Assembly (NCBI GenBank): GCA_036345935.2
Contig: JADWOT020001883.1
Span: 1-64,000, forward strand
Length of the DNA: 64,000 bases
Source: Taenia hydatigena
Taxonomy: Eukaryota; Platyhelminthes; Cestoda; Cyclophyllidea; Taeniidae
Direction: 5' to 3'
Each line of letters starts with the position of its first letter. Position 1 is the stretch's first letter. Both the position numbers and the translations under genes were made by a program. The notes under the pieces are model-generated. The model did no database searches, was not told the origin of the DNA, and saw only the letters and a list, made by a program, of their open reading frames with translations. Of the stretch, positions 50,261-63,325 are shown piece by piece.

Positions 50261-51934
50261 AGCATAAATGCATCAACGAGCTTTCAGTTGGAAAAAGAAC
50301 CTGTAGTCAACGACATTATGTTCACCCACGTTCCTCCTTCATTCACTGCTGATAAATGAAGTTAAGGAAGAAGTTAGGAGCAGTGGCGTAGATAGTAGTA
50401 GACTTAAACACTGCTGTCGGTCATATGCAAATGCAAGGACAGTCCATGATGTCACGATTACTCTAGCCTTTTGACTCGCCAAAAGAATGTCGTCCTACTC
50501 TAGTTCTGTGCCTCACAATATCCAAATATTAGCCCCATCAACACTTGTCACCGTGTGATACACACATGACTTACTCAGAATCTGTGTGCTCCTGCTCTTT
50601 TTTTGCCCCATTTGCAGCTTAGTCAACTCTTACGCCGCAAAAGATCTGCTCAGCAAATGTGGTGGTTAAGATTTGAGTCCATTCTTTTGCACCAAAAGCG
50701 TTCAAATTGGTTTTTAAGAGGCAAAAGTTTCTCATCAAGCTTCCAGCATGGCAGTTAGATGATGGACACATTACTCATCGAAATGTATTTCTCTGTTCCT
50801 GGCGACGTGAAAATTGGAGGTTGAAGTGCTAAGGATTCTTAGCAACAAACACCTGTGATGGCGAAACAACTGATAACATCCGCATCAACTTGGAGAATTG
50901 TGAAAAGTGGCCAAATGAGTGTCACCTACACGGGTTCACTGAAGATTCGAGATGGAAAGCAGTTGGGCGTTGCAGTGTTTGGCGGTCAACCTCACTAATC
51001 ATTCGGCCACTGCCTTAGAGGTGTTCGCCTATATTTTTTCAATCGCAGACAAAGATGTTTCCTACAAATGTCTCCTGAAGACCAAACGGATGTTGGTGCA
51101 GTACGTCTAGTCGATATTGTATGAAGAATGTGATAAAACTTAGCGGTAAGGCAACGCAAGGCCTCCTCCTGCCAAAAAAACACCTTCTAGCAGCCTTTGC
51201 ATTTGGATGAGATCTAGGTACTGTGTTAATTTTTTATCCGCATTTTTTTCACATCATTTCAAATGATGATTTTCATCACCTCATGTCGTCTGATGGTAGC
51301 TTGGGTTCAAGTAGTATAGAAAACTCAGAAATTTAAGTGAGATTTTGAGTTGCTTGCTTCTAGAGCACAAGCAATGTAGCAGTGTTTTGCCTTCTTCAAG
51401 TGCGCCAGTAAATCTGTGTTGATCATGTTTGTAGACTGTGGAAAATCACCAAGAATGACACCATTCTAAGGTACTAATTTGGGCTTAGGGGTATGCAAAC
51501 TGTTACCTACTGCAATTGAGGAACACGTAGCTTACCATTTTGGGCATTTTGACGTGACTATATCACGCGTTCCTGTAGAGCACCCGTTCCATCATTGCTA
51601 AACGTAGCCGCCTATTGATGGGTGGGATCGTTGACATGGTCGTGCAGTGACCGGTGGGATGCACTTGCATGCCTCTGCGTTTAGCCCTGCCTTTTAGAAG
51701 AATTGGCCTTGAATAGATGCAAATCAGATAATAATTTATGAGATGGAAAAATTTTGACCATTGGTAAGCTATTAGTTATCGGTAGGCTACTAGTGCAAAC
51801 AGACCATGGTGATGATTTAAAGTGTTACCTTCATTCTACTTGACTACCTATCGTTGCATGGTCAGTAGCTGTACACCGAAGGCATCCAGACCAAGTGCGG
51901 ATGAAATGCGACAGACGTTAGGTGTGCTCGAGTT
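50261..51934. repeat. Insertion in block 2, containing dispersed repeat D2 (50,680-51,560)
   Basis: Block 1 passes directly from the leader (1,595) to R1, whereas block 2 has about 1.7 kb here, followed by an R-unit fragment. The central part, 50,680-51,560, is the partner of D1 at 40,400-41,390. The sides (50,261-50,680 and 51,561-51,934) have no partner that I can see. No open frame of interest. Confidence 0.75.
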
Positions 51935-52349
51935 ACTATGCTTAGTGTAAAGGTGTAAGGAATGGGGACAGTTGTTGAGGCTGTTAGTACATTCTAGACC
52001 TGTTTTCTTCGACAAATGGCATTAAAATTGTAATGAATATTTGCTTGTCCAAAGAAACCTTGATGACCTAGTTAGAGTCTGTCACTTTTAAATTGCCCTC
52101 ACAACCTTAAGTACTAAATTCGTTGGCAAACACATTATACTTTCCTTCCCTTCTGTTATCGAACGTTCTTCGTGTTCTGTGAAGTAATGCGTGCATCGAA
52201 GTGCATTAAAAGAGGCAGTCATTTGAGCAAAGAAGGCCTTTGTCATTGTGCTGCACCAGGTGCAGCGTAGTTGAAATGTTTTTGGTTACAGAACAGAAGT
52301 GTTGGTGCATCCACTGACCTGTTTAATTGAATAATGGGGATGGAGGACA
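51935..52349. repeat. R-unit end fragment R0
   Basis: Matches the last ~400 bases of R1 (7,755-8,035) and R3 (57,035-57,410). Shared landmarks are aaaggtgtaaggaatg at 51,949 with 7,765, and the ggcagt-attgag stretch near 52,215 with 7,916. It sits head-to-tail directly in front of R3, so block 2 contains R0-R3-R4, and the insertion likely arrived by unequal exchange between R units. Confidence 0.72.
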
Positions 52350-55300
52350 CTCAATGGATGTAGATGCTGCAAGTGCATGCGTTTCCATCACGGAGCTCTT
52401 CCTCTCCTGTGCATCGTGCCACACTTTTCTCTAGTAAAATCACATGGTCACGAGGATTATGTGTGCTTCTACATTGTCTTAATAGTTGCATCGAACTCAT
52501 GCCTGCAAAGTCTAGCATTGCTGCACACTGTAGGAGAGATCAAGCCAGTGATCATATGACTTGGACGCTGTGCTACATTCACTGAGTTGTGCTGCAAGGA
52601 CAAAACAGAGGGCAATGCCGTTTGGGTGCTATGCACAATGGAGAAGTACGAAAATCGTATGATGTCGAACCTACTCTTCGTCATTGTCTGACCGCAAAAT
52701 AGCTCTCGGAATGTGTTATGTTTAAGCGAGTCAGCTAAAATGATCCCTCACTGCCAGTAGATACTCGTGAGCATTCTCGTGACGATGGAAGTGTGGTGAT
52801 TCTTAAATGACTGCAATGAATCCTAGCCGCCGCCAAGTCAACTCATCTATGCTGCTATCTACTTACTGCCTTCCACCAAACTGCACTCATATGACACAGA
52901 TCATTACCACTCCTCACCATGGTAGGAAAATGGCAATATATTACGGAGAAGCATTTAAGACCAATGGTAAGTGTTACATTCGTTTGGTTCTACTGAAATC
53001 CGTCTGTGGTCTGCTTTGTGCGCAATAAAAATCTTAGAATTAACTAAATTGAGTAGTGAGCAGATGGATCCCCATACACGCATAAGGCCAGCTTTATATC
53101 AGAGCGGCATTTCAGCCCATAGACATCCATCGACAGCCATTCGGCCATTCAGATGCTGCCTATTTGCCCTCTCGTGACCAAATCCAGGGGTAATCCTTTG
53201 TGAGTATCGTCCCGGTCTTCCGAATAGCTCATATCATCAACTCAGCTGACAGTGTGCCTCTTCATAACACTTTGACCCTTAACGTCCGTCCAGCCGTTAA
53301 AAGGGGAGGGAGTTAAACAGCTCACATCGCCATTCCACTACGTCGGTGAGTCATCCGAGGTATCTATCTCACATCTGGTAGAACGCATCGTTGGGCTGTT
53401 GAAGTACTTACCCCATGAGCCTCAAGCGTCTGTAACAGGCCCAACTTAGTCGTCCTCAAAGTGGCAATAGCTTGTCGCTCTCCATCAAAACGCTGTTTGT
53501 ATTACCTTTCAGCAAACAACCTCTCGCATTCACTTTTACCTCTATCAAGTCAGTTAACCTCTGAGTTTCTGCAATCAAGGAGAAAATAAGGGGGAGAGTC
53601 ATTAGATCTTCCTGCAACATTCTGAGGGTGTACAAGAGAGTGCCCCATCTTCGAAGACAGGGGCGGGCATAAGGCACGTGAAACCATATCACATTGCTGT
53701 AAGACATCGCGCGACCTCATGCACTCACTGTCTCATCCTCGTCCCCTTCATTATCAGCAAGTAGACGCTTGTCTGTCCGGCCTTGAGACTCTAGGCAATC
53801 GTAGTCAGGATATGTTAAGTGACTAGAAAGCGGACTAGTTGCGCTAATGTCTAGAGATAAATCGCTCACCAAATGTGCTACTTTCCTGCTTACGCCTCCT
53901 CGAAAGCATCCATTCAATGCAATGGACTTTTATCGCTCATTCTATATGCACAAACATCTTTGTCCGTATTAATGTGGTGATGGTTGTGCCAACTGGCTGC
54001 GCGACAGATGAATCTGCCTTTAGTAGTTTCACCTAGTGATCGGTTCGGCGTGGCCGAACGTTTGGTTGTCTGGTTCTTCTAACTTATCTCTCTTTTCGAT
54101 AAGAGACGTTAGAGTTAAATCGGTGCAACGATTTGGTGGCAATCACTTTGCCAGTGCTATCAGAGTCCAGACTACAAATGCTCATGCAAACAACTGCAGG
54201 GGTTCGCCGTGTGATTGATTGTTTGAATAGGGCTGTCGTAATAAGGAAAAATACGAATTTTTCGTTTTTGTTGGTGATAAAACTGTTACATGGTGCCGGA
54301 CTATCTGGCTTAAAGTAACTTTTCCTGATGAGAAGTAAATTAAAGACAAAGCTGTACGTGCTTTGGCGAAATGCTGAGGTAAGTGTAGCACCCGCAGGCT
54401 TTTCTCAAGACGAACTTCAAGGAGACCGTTGCCGACGTGCAGAGAAGCTAAGGGTAGGGTGGTCCACCGGCACGACTTAGACCTTTGAGGGTCGTTGCGC
54501 AGACAGAAAGTAAAAGGAGGTCGATAGAACCCACTGAAATTAAGGAAGAGTGTTAATGTGACTAGGGACTAAATTTAAGTGGAAAACGCAGCTACGCTCC
54601 TGACATTTCCCCTTTGACTTAAATGCCGTTCGTTGTGAGAACAACTAAGGCTTTCAAATCTATACAAAGCTACTCAAATTCCTCCCTTAAAATAAGGGAC
54701 GGCATTATTTGGGAGACATCGTTACTCCATATTGAGAAGATAAGCGAAAGGCAATTCATCGCAATCACCGTGAGATTGTTCAATTAATGTAGTTGATGTA
54801 TGCTGCAAAAAGGAGGCATTCGCTTGGTAAATTGCCTAAAAAACACTCGACTGAATAGCAGATGCAATGAGAAGTGGAGGTCCACCGATTAGCAGGCGTC
54901 CACAGTCGAACAAAAACATGGCAAATGATCATGCGAATTCCGCTGCTAATTTAAATGCCAATTTTACTTTGCAATGTCACTTTCTCCCACTCGGACCCAA
55001 CTCTTACTTGTCAAAGAGTGGGCGAACAAAAATGTGGCTTGTTAACTTCGTTTAACGATGGGTTAGGTGAGCTACAACCACCTTCCTATACCCACTGGAC
55101 TGGTGTATAGAGTAATTACTGAGACGATGAAGCTCTTATTCACCCCTTGTGGACACCATAACCTTTCCTTTAATCTTTTGACTATTCCTGATGTAAAATC
55201 GCCCAATGCAAACCACAGCTGTCCCCAAACGCCCACACAGTAGCTCTAGCGGCCCACAAAACATTCTCTATTGTGAGGACAGCATGCGTTGGCGCATGAC

Positions 55301-57414
55301 CTGAGTAGCTTCAATCGTCCCTCGACAGCCAAGTGCTGACGTATGTCCCATGCAAGGTTTACACAGATATCATACCTTCAAAATGACACGATGTTAGATA
55401 GAGAAGGTAAAAGCTAGTCCTGGTGAGTCATCAGATTTCATGTTGTGGTTACCATCTTAAGGTAGATCAGCGTCGTTAAATACCGGGGCGATGAGAGAAT
55501 AAAGTGTAGATGGAGGTTAAAATGTAATCCGCTTTGCTAATTAACGAGAGGTAATGATCGAAGTGTTGTCGTTATATGGAAGGGCTCTATTGTCCCATTT
55601 ATGGAGACATTAATTTTAGCATTGCAGTTAGAACATTATTCTTCCTCTTTTACAACTTTCGCTTATAAGCTTTTTGTTTTGTCTCTAGCTGCAAGTACAT
55701 GTTTGGCTCCTTGACAAACTTAATTTAGTTTTTGCCTTTTACCTATTGATTCGATGTACGGACAAGAATTAAAAAGCTTGAAGGGCAATTTATGAAATCA
55801 TGACATCGGTGTACATGCTACTTATTCCCATAGTAGGCTTCAACTGGAAATATAATTGGAGACTTTTCCTTAATTGTCTCAGAAAACTGGACTGCTTACT
55901 CTCTTAGTCACCTTTCCTTTCGCATATCTTAATGTTTCTTCCGTTGGTTTGAGCCGAAGACACCTCATTTGTCGCAGGAATGGTACGTCGATCACCCGTG
56001 TTGTGGTGAAAGTGATGCAAGCTTTTCTTCTGTTCCTGCCCCACTCAATGTGTGTGACGTTAAGTGCGACTAAAATTCAAGACGCGCTCTCTTTTCCTCC
56101 ATCACTTACACTCATTTTGCTATTGCAGTTTGTGGCTTGCAATATATTTGGCAGATATCATCACCACCTTACTAATTCGCGACATTGACGACAAAAATGG
56201 TAGAATTCAAGGCTAGGGAATGTATCATCGGTGTAGAAACACGATTAAATGTTGCTGACATGGTTTAGGATCCTCGTCATCACGAAGTGGCTAAGGCTGC
56301 AGGGAAAAGCATTTACAAATTAACCGCATTAGTCATTACATCCACGTGCGATCCAAAATGATATCGAATTGGTACGACGCTGCTCCCCTTTTATTCATTT
56401 TACTGGGGGTTGAGTTGCATCCAGCTTATTAACAAAGATGAAGGGAAGGGAAAGGATTAGGACGGCTATCCATGTGCCCTTCTTTTCTCACTAGACCTCT
56501 GACCTTAGACGACGGCCGCTTAAGCAGAAGGGAGGGGGAACCGTTAGAGTAGGCTGTCGAATGTCCATTCAACGTGGCATTAATTAACCCTACAGAAGGG
56601 CCTATGAACTGCTGGACGATGGCGTTTGATTAAGGCCACTTCTGTACCTTAAGTATAATTAAATGCAGATGGATGTTTAGAAGGGACGTTTATTCGCCCA
56701 GTGCTCTAGAACCTTCTAGTGGATAACGGATCCATGTGTGAGCTAGGCGATTCTCCTGACAACGAAGTCACCATAGGTTGAAGGGGGATGAGCCTTAAAT
56801 TGAGGCAAATGTAAACTACAACAAGGCTTTTGCACCTCACTGATAAGGCCTTGTTAGGAGGCCCGTAACTCCACCCCTAAATTTCAATCATATGCAAGCC
56901 ACGAATATCAGTTTTCCCTTTCTCCTTCCAATTGTTTGTGTCGTAGCAACTGGATTACTGAAGCATAGTCAGTAGTAGTCCACATTACGCATGCATTTAC
57001 AGCGAAAAAAGCATCAAATGCAACCGATGGTAAGTGAGTCCAATTCACTTTGCTCTGTACAAAAGTTTAGGGAATGTAAACATCTGTTACAGCTGATAGT
57101 ACATTCTGAACCTGTCTTTCTGGCAAATGATATGAAAATTGCATTAAATTTTACCTGTTCATCAGAGCCTTAGTAACTTTTTTGGCGCTGTTAATGCTTG
57201 GCGTATTTTGAATGCCAGTTATTATGGCAGAGATTGCGTTTGCCACTAAGCGACACTAAGTGGAGCGTGGTTGAAAGGATGTCGACTCCATGAGAGAAGT
57301 GATGGCAAGTCCATTATCCTGTTCTATCAGACAATGAGGATGGGAGGCGCTTGACGGATGCAAGTGAGCCTCGTGGCTAGCTGTGACTTCTGACAGGCGG
57401 CGCACGTGCATGTG
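52350..57414. repeat. Large repeat unit R3 (about 5.1 kb)
   Basis: Collinear with R1 but shorter, because the R1 segment 6,040-7,300 is absent: sequence passes from the gttgattaagg stretch (56,627) straight to aaatgcagatgga (56,661), which in R1 are about 1.26 kb apart. Like R1 it lacks the 525 bp segment of R2 and R4 (gap position near 52,900). No frame is conserved with R1 or R4: a stop interrupts the 4,922-type frame near 55,660, and deletions break the 5,621-type frame near 56,280. Confidence 0.85.
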
Positions 57415-60400
57415 TTTCCATTGCAAAGCTCTCTTCTCTCGTGCATCGTGCCACACTCTCCACCAGCAAATAGCATGGTCAAAGAGTCTTTTGTGCGCAC
57501 TTGCAAAGTCTTGGATTGTAATGCACTTAAAGAGAGATTGATTTAGCAATCGTAAGACAGTGTGGCACACACTGTATCTTACTGCAAAAATAACTCAGAG
57601 GACAGTTGTTTGGCTGGTATGCAAGGTATGCAGGTTGGAAAGGAGAATGTCATTCAAACTAACACCCAGTCTTTGTCAGACCAGCAAATAGCTTCGAATG
57701 ATGTTATAATGGGAAGAGTTAGGTGGATGCTCCTGCTCTACTGTCGCGGCATCCCTTCCCTTAAGAATAAGCAAAGCCAAAAGTCACTCGTTAGCATCTT
57801 TGTGGTGACCAAATTGCAGGGAGTCGCAGACCACTGCAAAGCATCAAAAGCCACCGCTAAATCAACTTAACAGTATCGCTGTTTAATCACCGGCTTTAAT
57901 TATATCAAACTCACTTGACACAAAGTGGACGACTTTGTCGTTGTCACTGCTACTCAAAATGCCTTTTGCATTATACGCCTTTTACAGTAATCTAAGAACA
58001 CTGAGTCAACACAGTAACTTGATCTTGCAATCAGCACACGGGCTGAGATCACTGACGTGCCGATGCAAATGCAATGCCAGTGGCCCTGTCGCCATGAGAT
58101 GCTGATAACGGCATTGAAGTAGATGTATTTATCATAATACTTGATCTCATATTTAGCCCGACGAGTGCCAAGTGACCACCCTTGTTTAATTCGATGGTTT
58201 TAATATCGAGATCGTTCACGCTGCAACCTGCAGAAGAGGCACCACACAAATGTAATTAGTCTGCACTATAGATGCCACTTTCAAAGAATCAGGTGCTTCT
58301 GGACGTCGCTGAGTGTCGAACATGAAGCATTTTAGTTTGGAAGTATTCGCCTTCAATTTCGTCAGTCAATCAGTTGCAAGCTCTCAAGCGTCCGACTATA
58401 CAAGCCTCATCGACCAATGAGATGAGGGTGTTAGGTCACTCACATTTACACGACCTATCTTCATGCCTGAACTGAGCTCAGCAGATCATGTATCTTCTTC
58501 ACCATGGTTAGAAAGCGGCAGCTGAATGCTTACGGACGGGCGGCTACTAACGAGTGAGAGAGAGGTCATTTTAAAACATGATTTTTCGTTAAAACAGTTT
58601 CGTAGTCTACTTTGTGTGCAGATAAATCCACACATCGGTATAGGTCAGAGTGATGTTGGAGTTGGTGCCGCGGCCCAAGGCCAACACTTAACACTCATTT
58701 GGTTATTCACATCCTGCTTGTCAACCCTCAGACCGACATCATAAGCGGCTGCTTGTGAGTATCCTCCCATATTTTGACTAGCCCTTTCCATTGACCTATG
58801 TGGCATTGTGCACCTCCAAGCTTTGGAATGAGAGGGCTTGGCAGCACAGTCCACACCGCTATTTTACTAAGCCGTTGAGGCAGCTGTGGTATCCATTCTA
58901 TAGCTGGCATTAGATAGCATAGTCGACCTCTCCATGTGCTTACCTTATGATGATCAAGCCTTTGTAACAGAATCGAATTAGGTGTCCTCTCAGTGACAAT
59001 ATTTGTCGCTTTCTAACCAAATGTTGTTTGTAGTGTGTGTCAGTAAGTAACCTGCCGCACTCACTTTTGTCTCTGTCAAGTCAGTTAACCTCGAAGCTTC
59101 TACAATTGAGGTGGGCAATTGATGCCACACTTTGCCATGTTTTCCTTTTAAGGGTCATTTGATGGCGTGATGATCTTCCTGCAACATTTCAAAGGTGTTT
59201 ACGAGAGCACCGGCTCTTCGAAAATAGGTACGGCTAGTCAAGCACTCAGAGGCATGTCGTATTGCTGTAAGAGATGGCACGATCTCAGACTCTGCCGCAT
59301 CCCTGTCCTCTTCCTCAACTGCAAGCAGTTAGTTGTCTGGAATAAGCTCTAGACAATCGTATTTAGGGTAGCTCAAATGACTCCGATGGGAAGCAAATAA
59401 AAGCGCACTAGATTTTGCTAATATTTTGAGGTGATCAGCCATCAAAAGTGAGTCTTTCTAGCTTATACCGCCTAAAAGGTGTCTATTCGATGTATTGGAC
59501 CTTTATAACTCCATTTGTTTTATGAAAACACAACTCTGGCCATGTTAAAGTGGTAAAAGTTTTGTCAACTTGCTAGGCGAGAGATGAATCGGCTATTAAC
59601 AAGATGCCCTTAGTGATTGGCTTGGTGTGACCGAATATTTGGTCTTTTGAAGCCTCTGATTCGTATCTTTTTTTGGTGAGGGCGGTTTGGGTCAAATAGA
59701 TGCAACAATGGGGTGGCAATCACTTTACCAGTGCTATCGGAGGCCAGGCTGCAAGTGTTTATGCAAACGACTGCAAGGGTTCGCCCTGTGGTAGATCGTT
59801 CAAATTAAGCCGTTGGAAAACAGAGAACACAGGCATTCAGTTGTTCTCCTCGGGTGATAGCTGTTACATAATACCGGTCCCGTAAGTGTGAAACCTGGCT
59901 TACACCTGACTGTCTGCCTAGAAGTGACTTTCTCGTGATGGCAGACACATTGAAGCCAAAGCCGTTCGTGCTTCCTCGAAGCGTTGAGGTAAGTGTAGCA
60001 ACCATGCGATATGCAGAGCAGTTGAGGATGAGAGGGTCTACTGGCACGACTCGGCTGTCATTCCGCCGACGGAGAGATAGAACCGACGAAACTAAAAGAA
60101 GGAATTTTAATAGGGCAGATGCTGCCGTTTGCTGCGAGACGAACACGGTTTAATTAAATGTACTCCGAGCCACTGAACTATTCCTCCTTTTAAAAAGGGC
60201 AAGTTTCATAAAAGTACAAATGTTTCCTTTGGCTACAGAGGAACATGGTGTTGTAGAGGTTCCGTTATGCGATGACGGCAAGGTAAGTGAAAGGCACATC
60301 ACCGCAGTCGCACACGAAATGGCGAAATTCCCATTTGAATCTCATTGCCTATTTAATTGCCAATTTTAATTTGCTGCGCCTCTTTCCTTCCCTTGGATTT

Positions 60401-63140
60401 TACCTCTTCTTACTAGAGTGATGCATAAAGTAATTATTTAGATGCTAAAACTCTCATTTTTACTCCCCGTGGATACTATGACCTCCTCCTTGGTATTTAG
60501 ATAACTCCTGATGTATACTCCTTTATATTACATCGCAGATGGCCACGGATACTTTACAGAGTAGCTATAGCGGCCCACAAAACTTTTGCTGTTGTGAGGA
60601 CAGCATAGTCACCGCATGACCTAAGTAGCTCCAATCATCCCTCGATCACTAAGTGCTGACGCGTCCCCCACGCGATGCTTAGGCGGATTTTATACCTTCT
60701 AAATGATATGATTTTCGCTAGAGAGGGTTGGAGTTAGTCCTGATGAGCCACCACACTTCATGGTGGGGTTTTTGTCCTAAAGTAAATCAGTCTTGTCAAA
60801 TGCCGTGGCGGCGAGTGGTAAATGTGTAAAGGGAATTTCAAATTTGCTCTGCGTTGCTGTTAAATGTGCGGTGCCTTGCCGGAAACGATCGAAGTGAAAC
60901 CTTCACGTGGAGGGGTCCTATTGGTTTCATTTCATGAAAAGATTGCTTTGATCTTTGCAGCAGAAATATTTTCCTTCCTTGATCTTAAGGCTTCGCTTCC
61001 ATGCTCTTCGTTTTATCCCTTCTTACAAATAAGTATCTCCTTTTTTGACAGTCTGGATTTGGTCGTTACCTTTAACGTCTAAGACGAAGTATCTGCAACA
61101 AATTGACAGCTTAAAAGTCAAGTCATGGAACCTGAAAACCAGTGCATTAGCTACTCATGTATTACCTGTAATCAAAGGATCCTTGGCCCAAATTTCGATC
61201 GACCTTGCTTTTGTCCTCATTGCAAGACCTTTGGCGTTCTTTGATCACATCTTTTGCTTCCAAGCTTTTCGTTTTGTCTACAGTTACAAATACACTTTCA
61301 ACTTTTGGATTAACTCAAGTTGGTTTCTACCTTTAGTCTTTAAAAGGACGTACTTTCGAGAGCTAGAGAAGTTGGGAAACAATTTGTGGAGCCGTAAAAT
61401 CAGTTCAAATATGATTGGCTACTTTTCCTTTGATGTCTTAGCAAACCGGGATGCTAAACCTCGATTGCCTATTCTCATGGGTACCTTGGTGTTTTCCGCT
61501 TAATTTACGCTAAAGACACCTCATTTTTCGCCCGGATGATACGCCGAGCACCAGTATTGCAGTGAGAGTGATGCAAGCATATATTCGGGTCCTACTCTAC
61601 CAAATCAGTGCAACGTCAAATGCCAATGGGATTCAATATGCACTCTTTTTTCCCCATCTTTGCATTCATTTTTACTAACCCAGTTAGTGACTTGAGATGC
61701 ATTCAACAAAAATATCTCCACTGCACTGTTTCACGACACTAAAGAAGGCATTGGTATGATAGAGAGATAAAAATGCATTATCACAGTAGGGATTGCGATC
61801 AAGTTTACAGGCCTGGCCTAGAGACCTCGTCGCACATCCAGCGCACACAGTTAGCCATCACAAAGTGGTTTGTGCTAAAAGCAAAACGTTTACGGATCAT
61901 CGCGCAGGCCGTTAACATTTTCACATTCGTTTAAATAAGCTATTGAAGTGATACATCGTTTTTTCTTCCTTATCATTTGACCAGGGCTTGAGTTTCGTCC
62001 AGCTTGATGACAGTGATGAGGGGAGGGAATGGGGGTGTGTGTGTAGGCTATCGGTTGCGCCCTTCACTCCTCCTAAGATCGCCGACCTGAAGTAAAGGGA
62101 GGGCGATCCGTTAGAGTTGGCTGTCGGATTCCTATTCAACGTGGTCTTAATTAACTTTCCAGAAGCGACTATGCAATGCTGCATGATGGTGATTGATTGA
62201 GGTTACTGCTACACTCCAGTTACCTTAAAAGCGTTTACCTCGTAGGCGATTTGTGCTGACACTAGAGTTGAAATGTTGTAGTTTTAGGTTTAAGCGGTGT
62301 CATCAACTCAAACGAGAAGCGCTTCATGCTCGAGCTACTGCGGTCGAATGATGGATCAGTTTAGAGAGGAGGTGGGTGTTGAGGACATGAGAAACGTGAT
62401 CTATGCTCCGTGTAGGGGTTCGCTCTACTCTTCCGATGGATAGACATTATGGAACGAAGGGCTGTAGTGTTTGTTCTCTTGGCAGAACCTCATTGCTTTC
62501 TCTCTCTCTCTCAAATTCATTTGCTAGAACTCGGTTCAGCTGACACCAACCCATGGATGTTTTAGGTAGAAGTGAGGTCAAACAAAGCAGTATCGAGCAG
62601 CGTTTTGACAATGAGATTCGTGCCCAAATGCAAGAAAGGTGATTTAGTGCGTTTCAGACGTTGCTTGTAAGGTACCGATCAAGCCATTTCATCCATGCAA
62701 AAGGGGAATTCGGGAAGTGGATCGACCTATGGGCTTTAAAAGTGACATGGAAAGTTGACCTAACTCTGGTAAACATTAATCCAAATCGCTTCCATGGGTT
62801 GAGAGTCGTCATCGCTTCTGTATGCGATACATCGACCTGTGTGGACCCTCACCCATAAAACGGTAGAAGTGAGGCAACAAGTTGTTCTGTTACGAGAGGA
62901 AGAAGTAGAGGAATACAAGTGATGATGCTGAGTTGAATGGGTCCCTATACCTGCATGATCACATTTGCCTTCCGTAAACGTGCCGACCATTAGACCTTCA
63001 ATTGGCGACAATCTGGCAACCGAAATCAAGGCCTGCGTGTAATATTGAGTTGTGCCCTACACCCGACCTGGAACCTCTTCAGTTCTACTCTGAGTTGTAA
63101 AGCAGTTGGAATGAGTTACAGCCGAATTGTTTGACCATTA
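57415..63140. repeat. Large repeat unit R4, adjoining homeobox copy C
   Basis: Collinear with R2 over its first ~2.2 kb (including the shared extra segment 57,960-58,490) and with R1 over the rest (for example agcgtttacctcgt near 62,230 with 6,068). It ends near 63,140, about 185 bases beyond the homeobox copy C stop codon, so R abuts the gene's 3' end. The 152-codon frame at 61,045-61,503 is the longest in the unit, but its homologues are interrupted in R3. A (TC)n run lies at 62,497-62,512 and a short (GT)n at about 62,034-62,044. Confidence 0.85.
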
Positions 63141-63235
63141 TCGCGCCAAAAAACAACTAACTAGCTATTCGCATTTCAGAGACTTCCAACCCCATCCATA
63201 AACCCTCACGAGAACATCTCTTTGAGACAATTCTG

Positions 63236-63241
63236 TTTATT
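63236..63241 (-). terminator. Polyadenylation signal of homeobox gene C
   Basis: AATAAA on the minus strand, about 85 bases downstream of the stop codon. The equivalent position in pseudogene A also carries AATAAA, which supports its role. Confidence 0.65.
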
Positions 63242-63325
63242 TGTTTTCCTTGAAAATCTACGTTATGCACAATTGCTGTCATCAAAACACCAGCATCACA
63301 GCCATTAGACGAAAGACAAACAAGG

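Noticed and set aside
61045..61503. 152-codon open frame in R4, with partial similarity to the frame at 4,922-5,230 in R1
   Set aside because: The equivalent region of R3 (about 55,600-55,850) has stops and shifts in that frame. The shared residues reflect nucleotide homology of the repeat, not selection on a protein.
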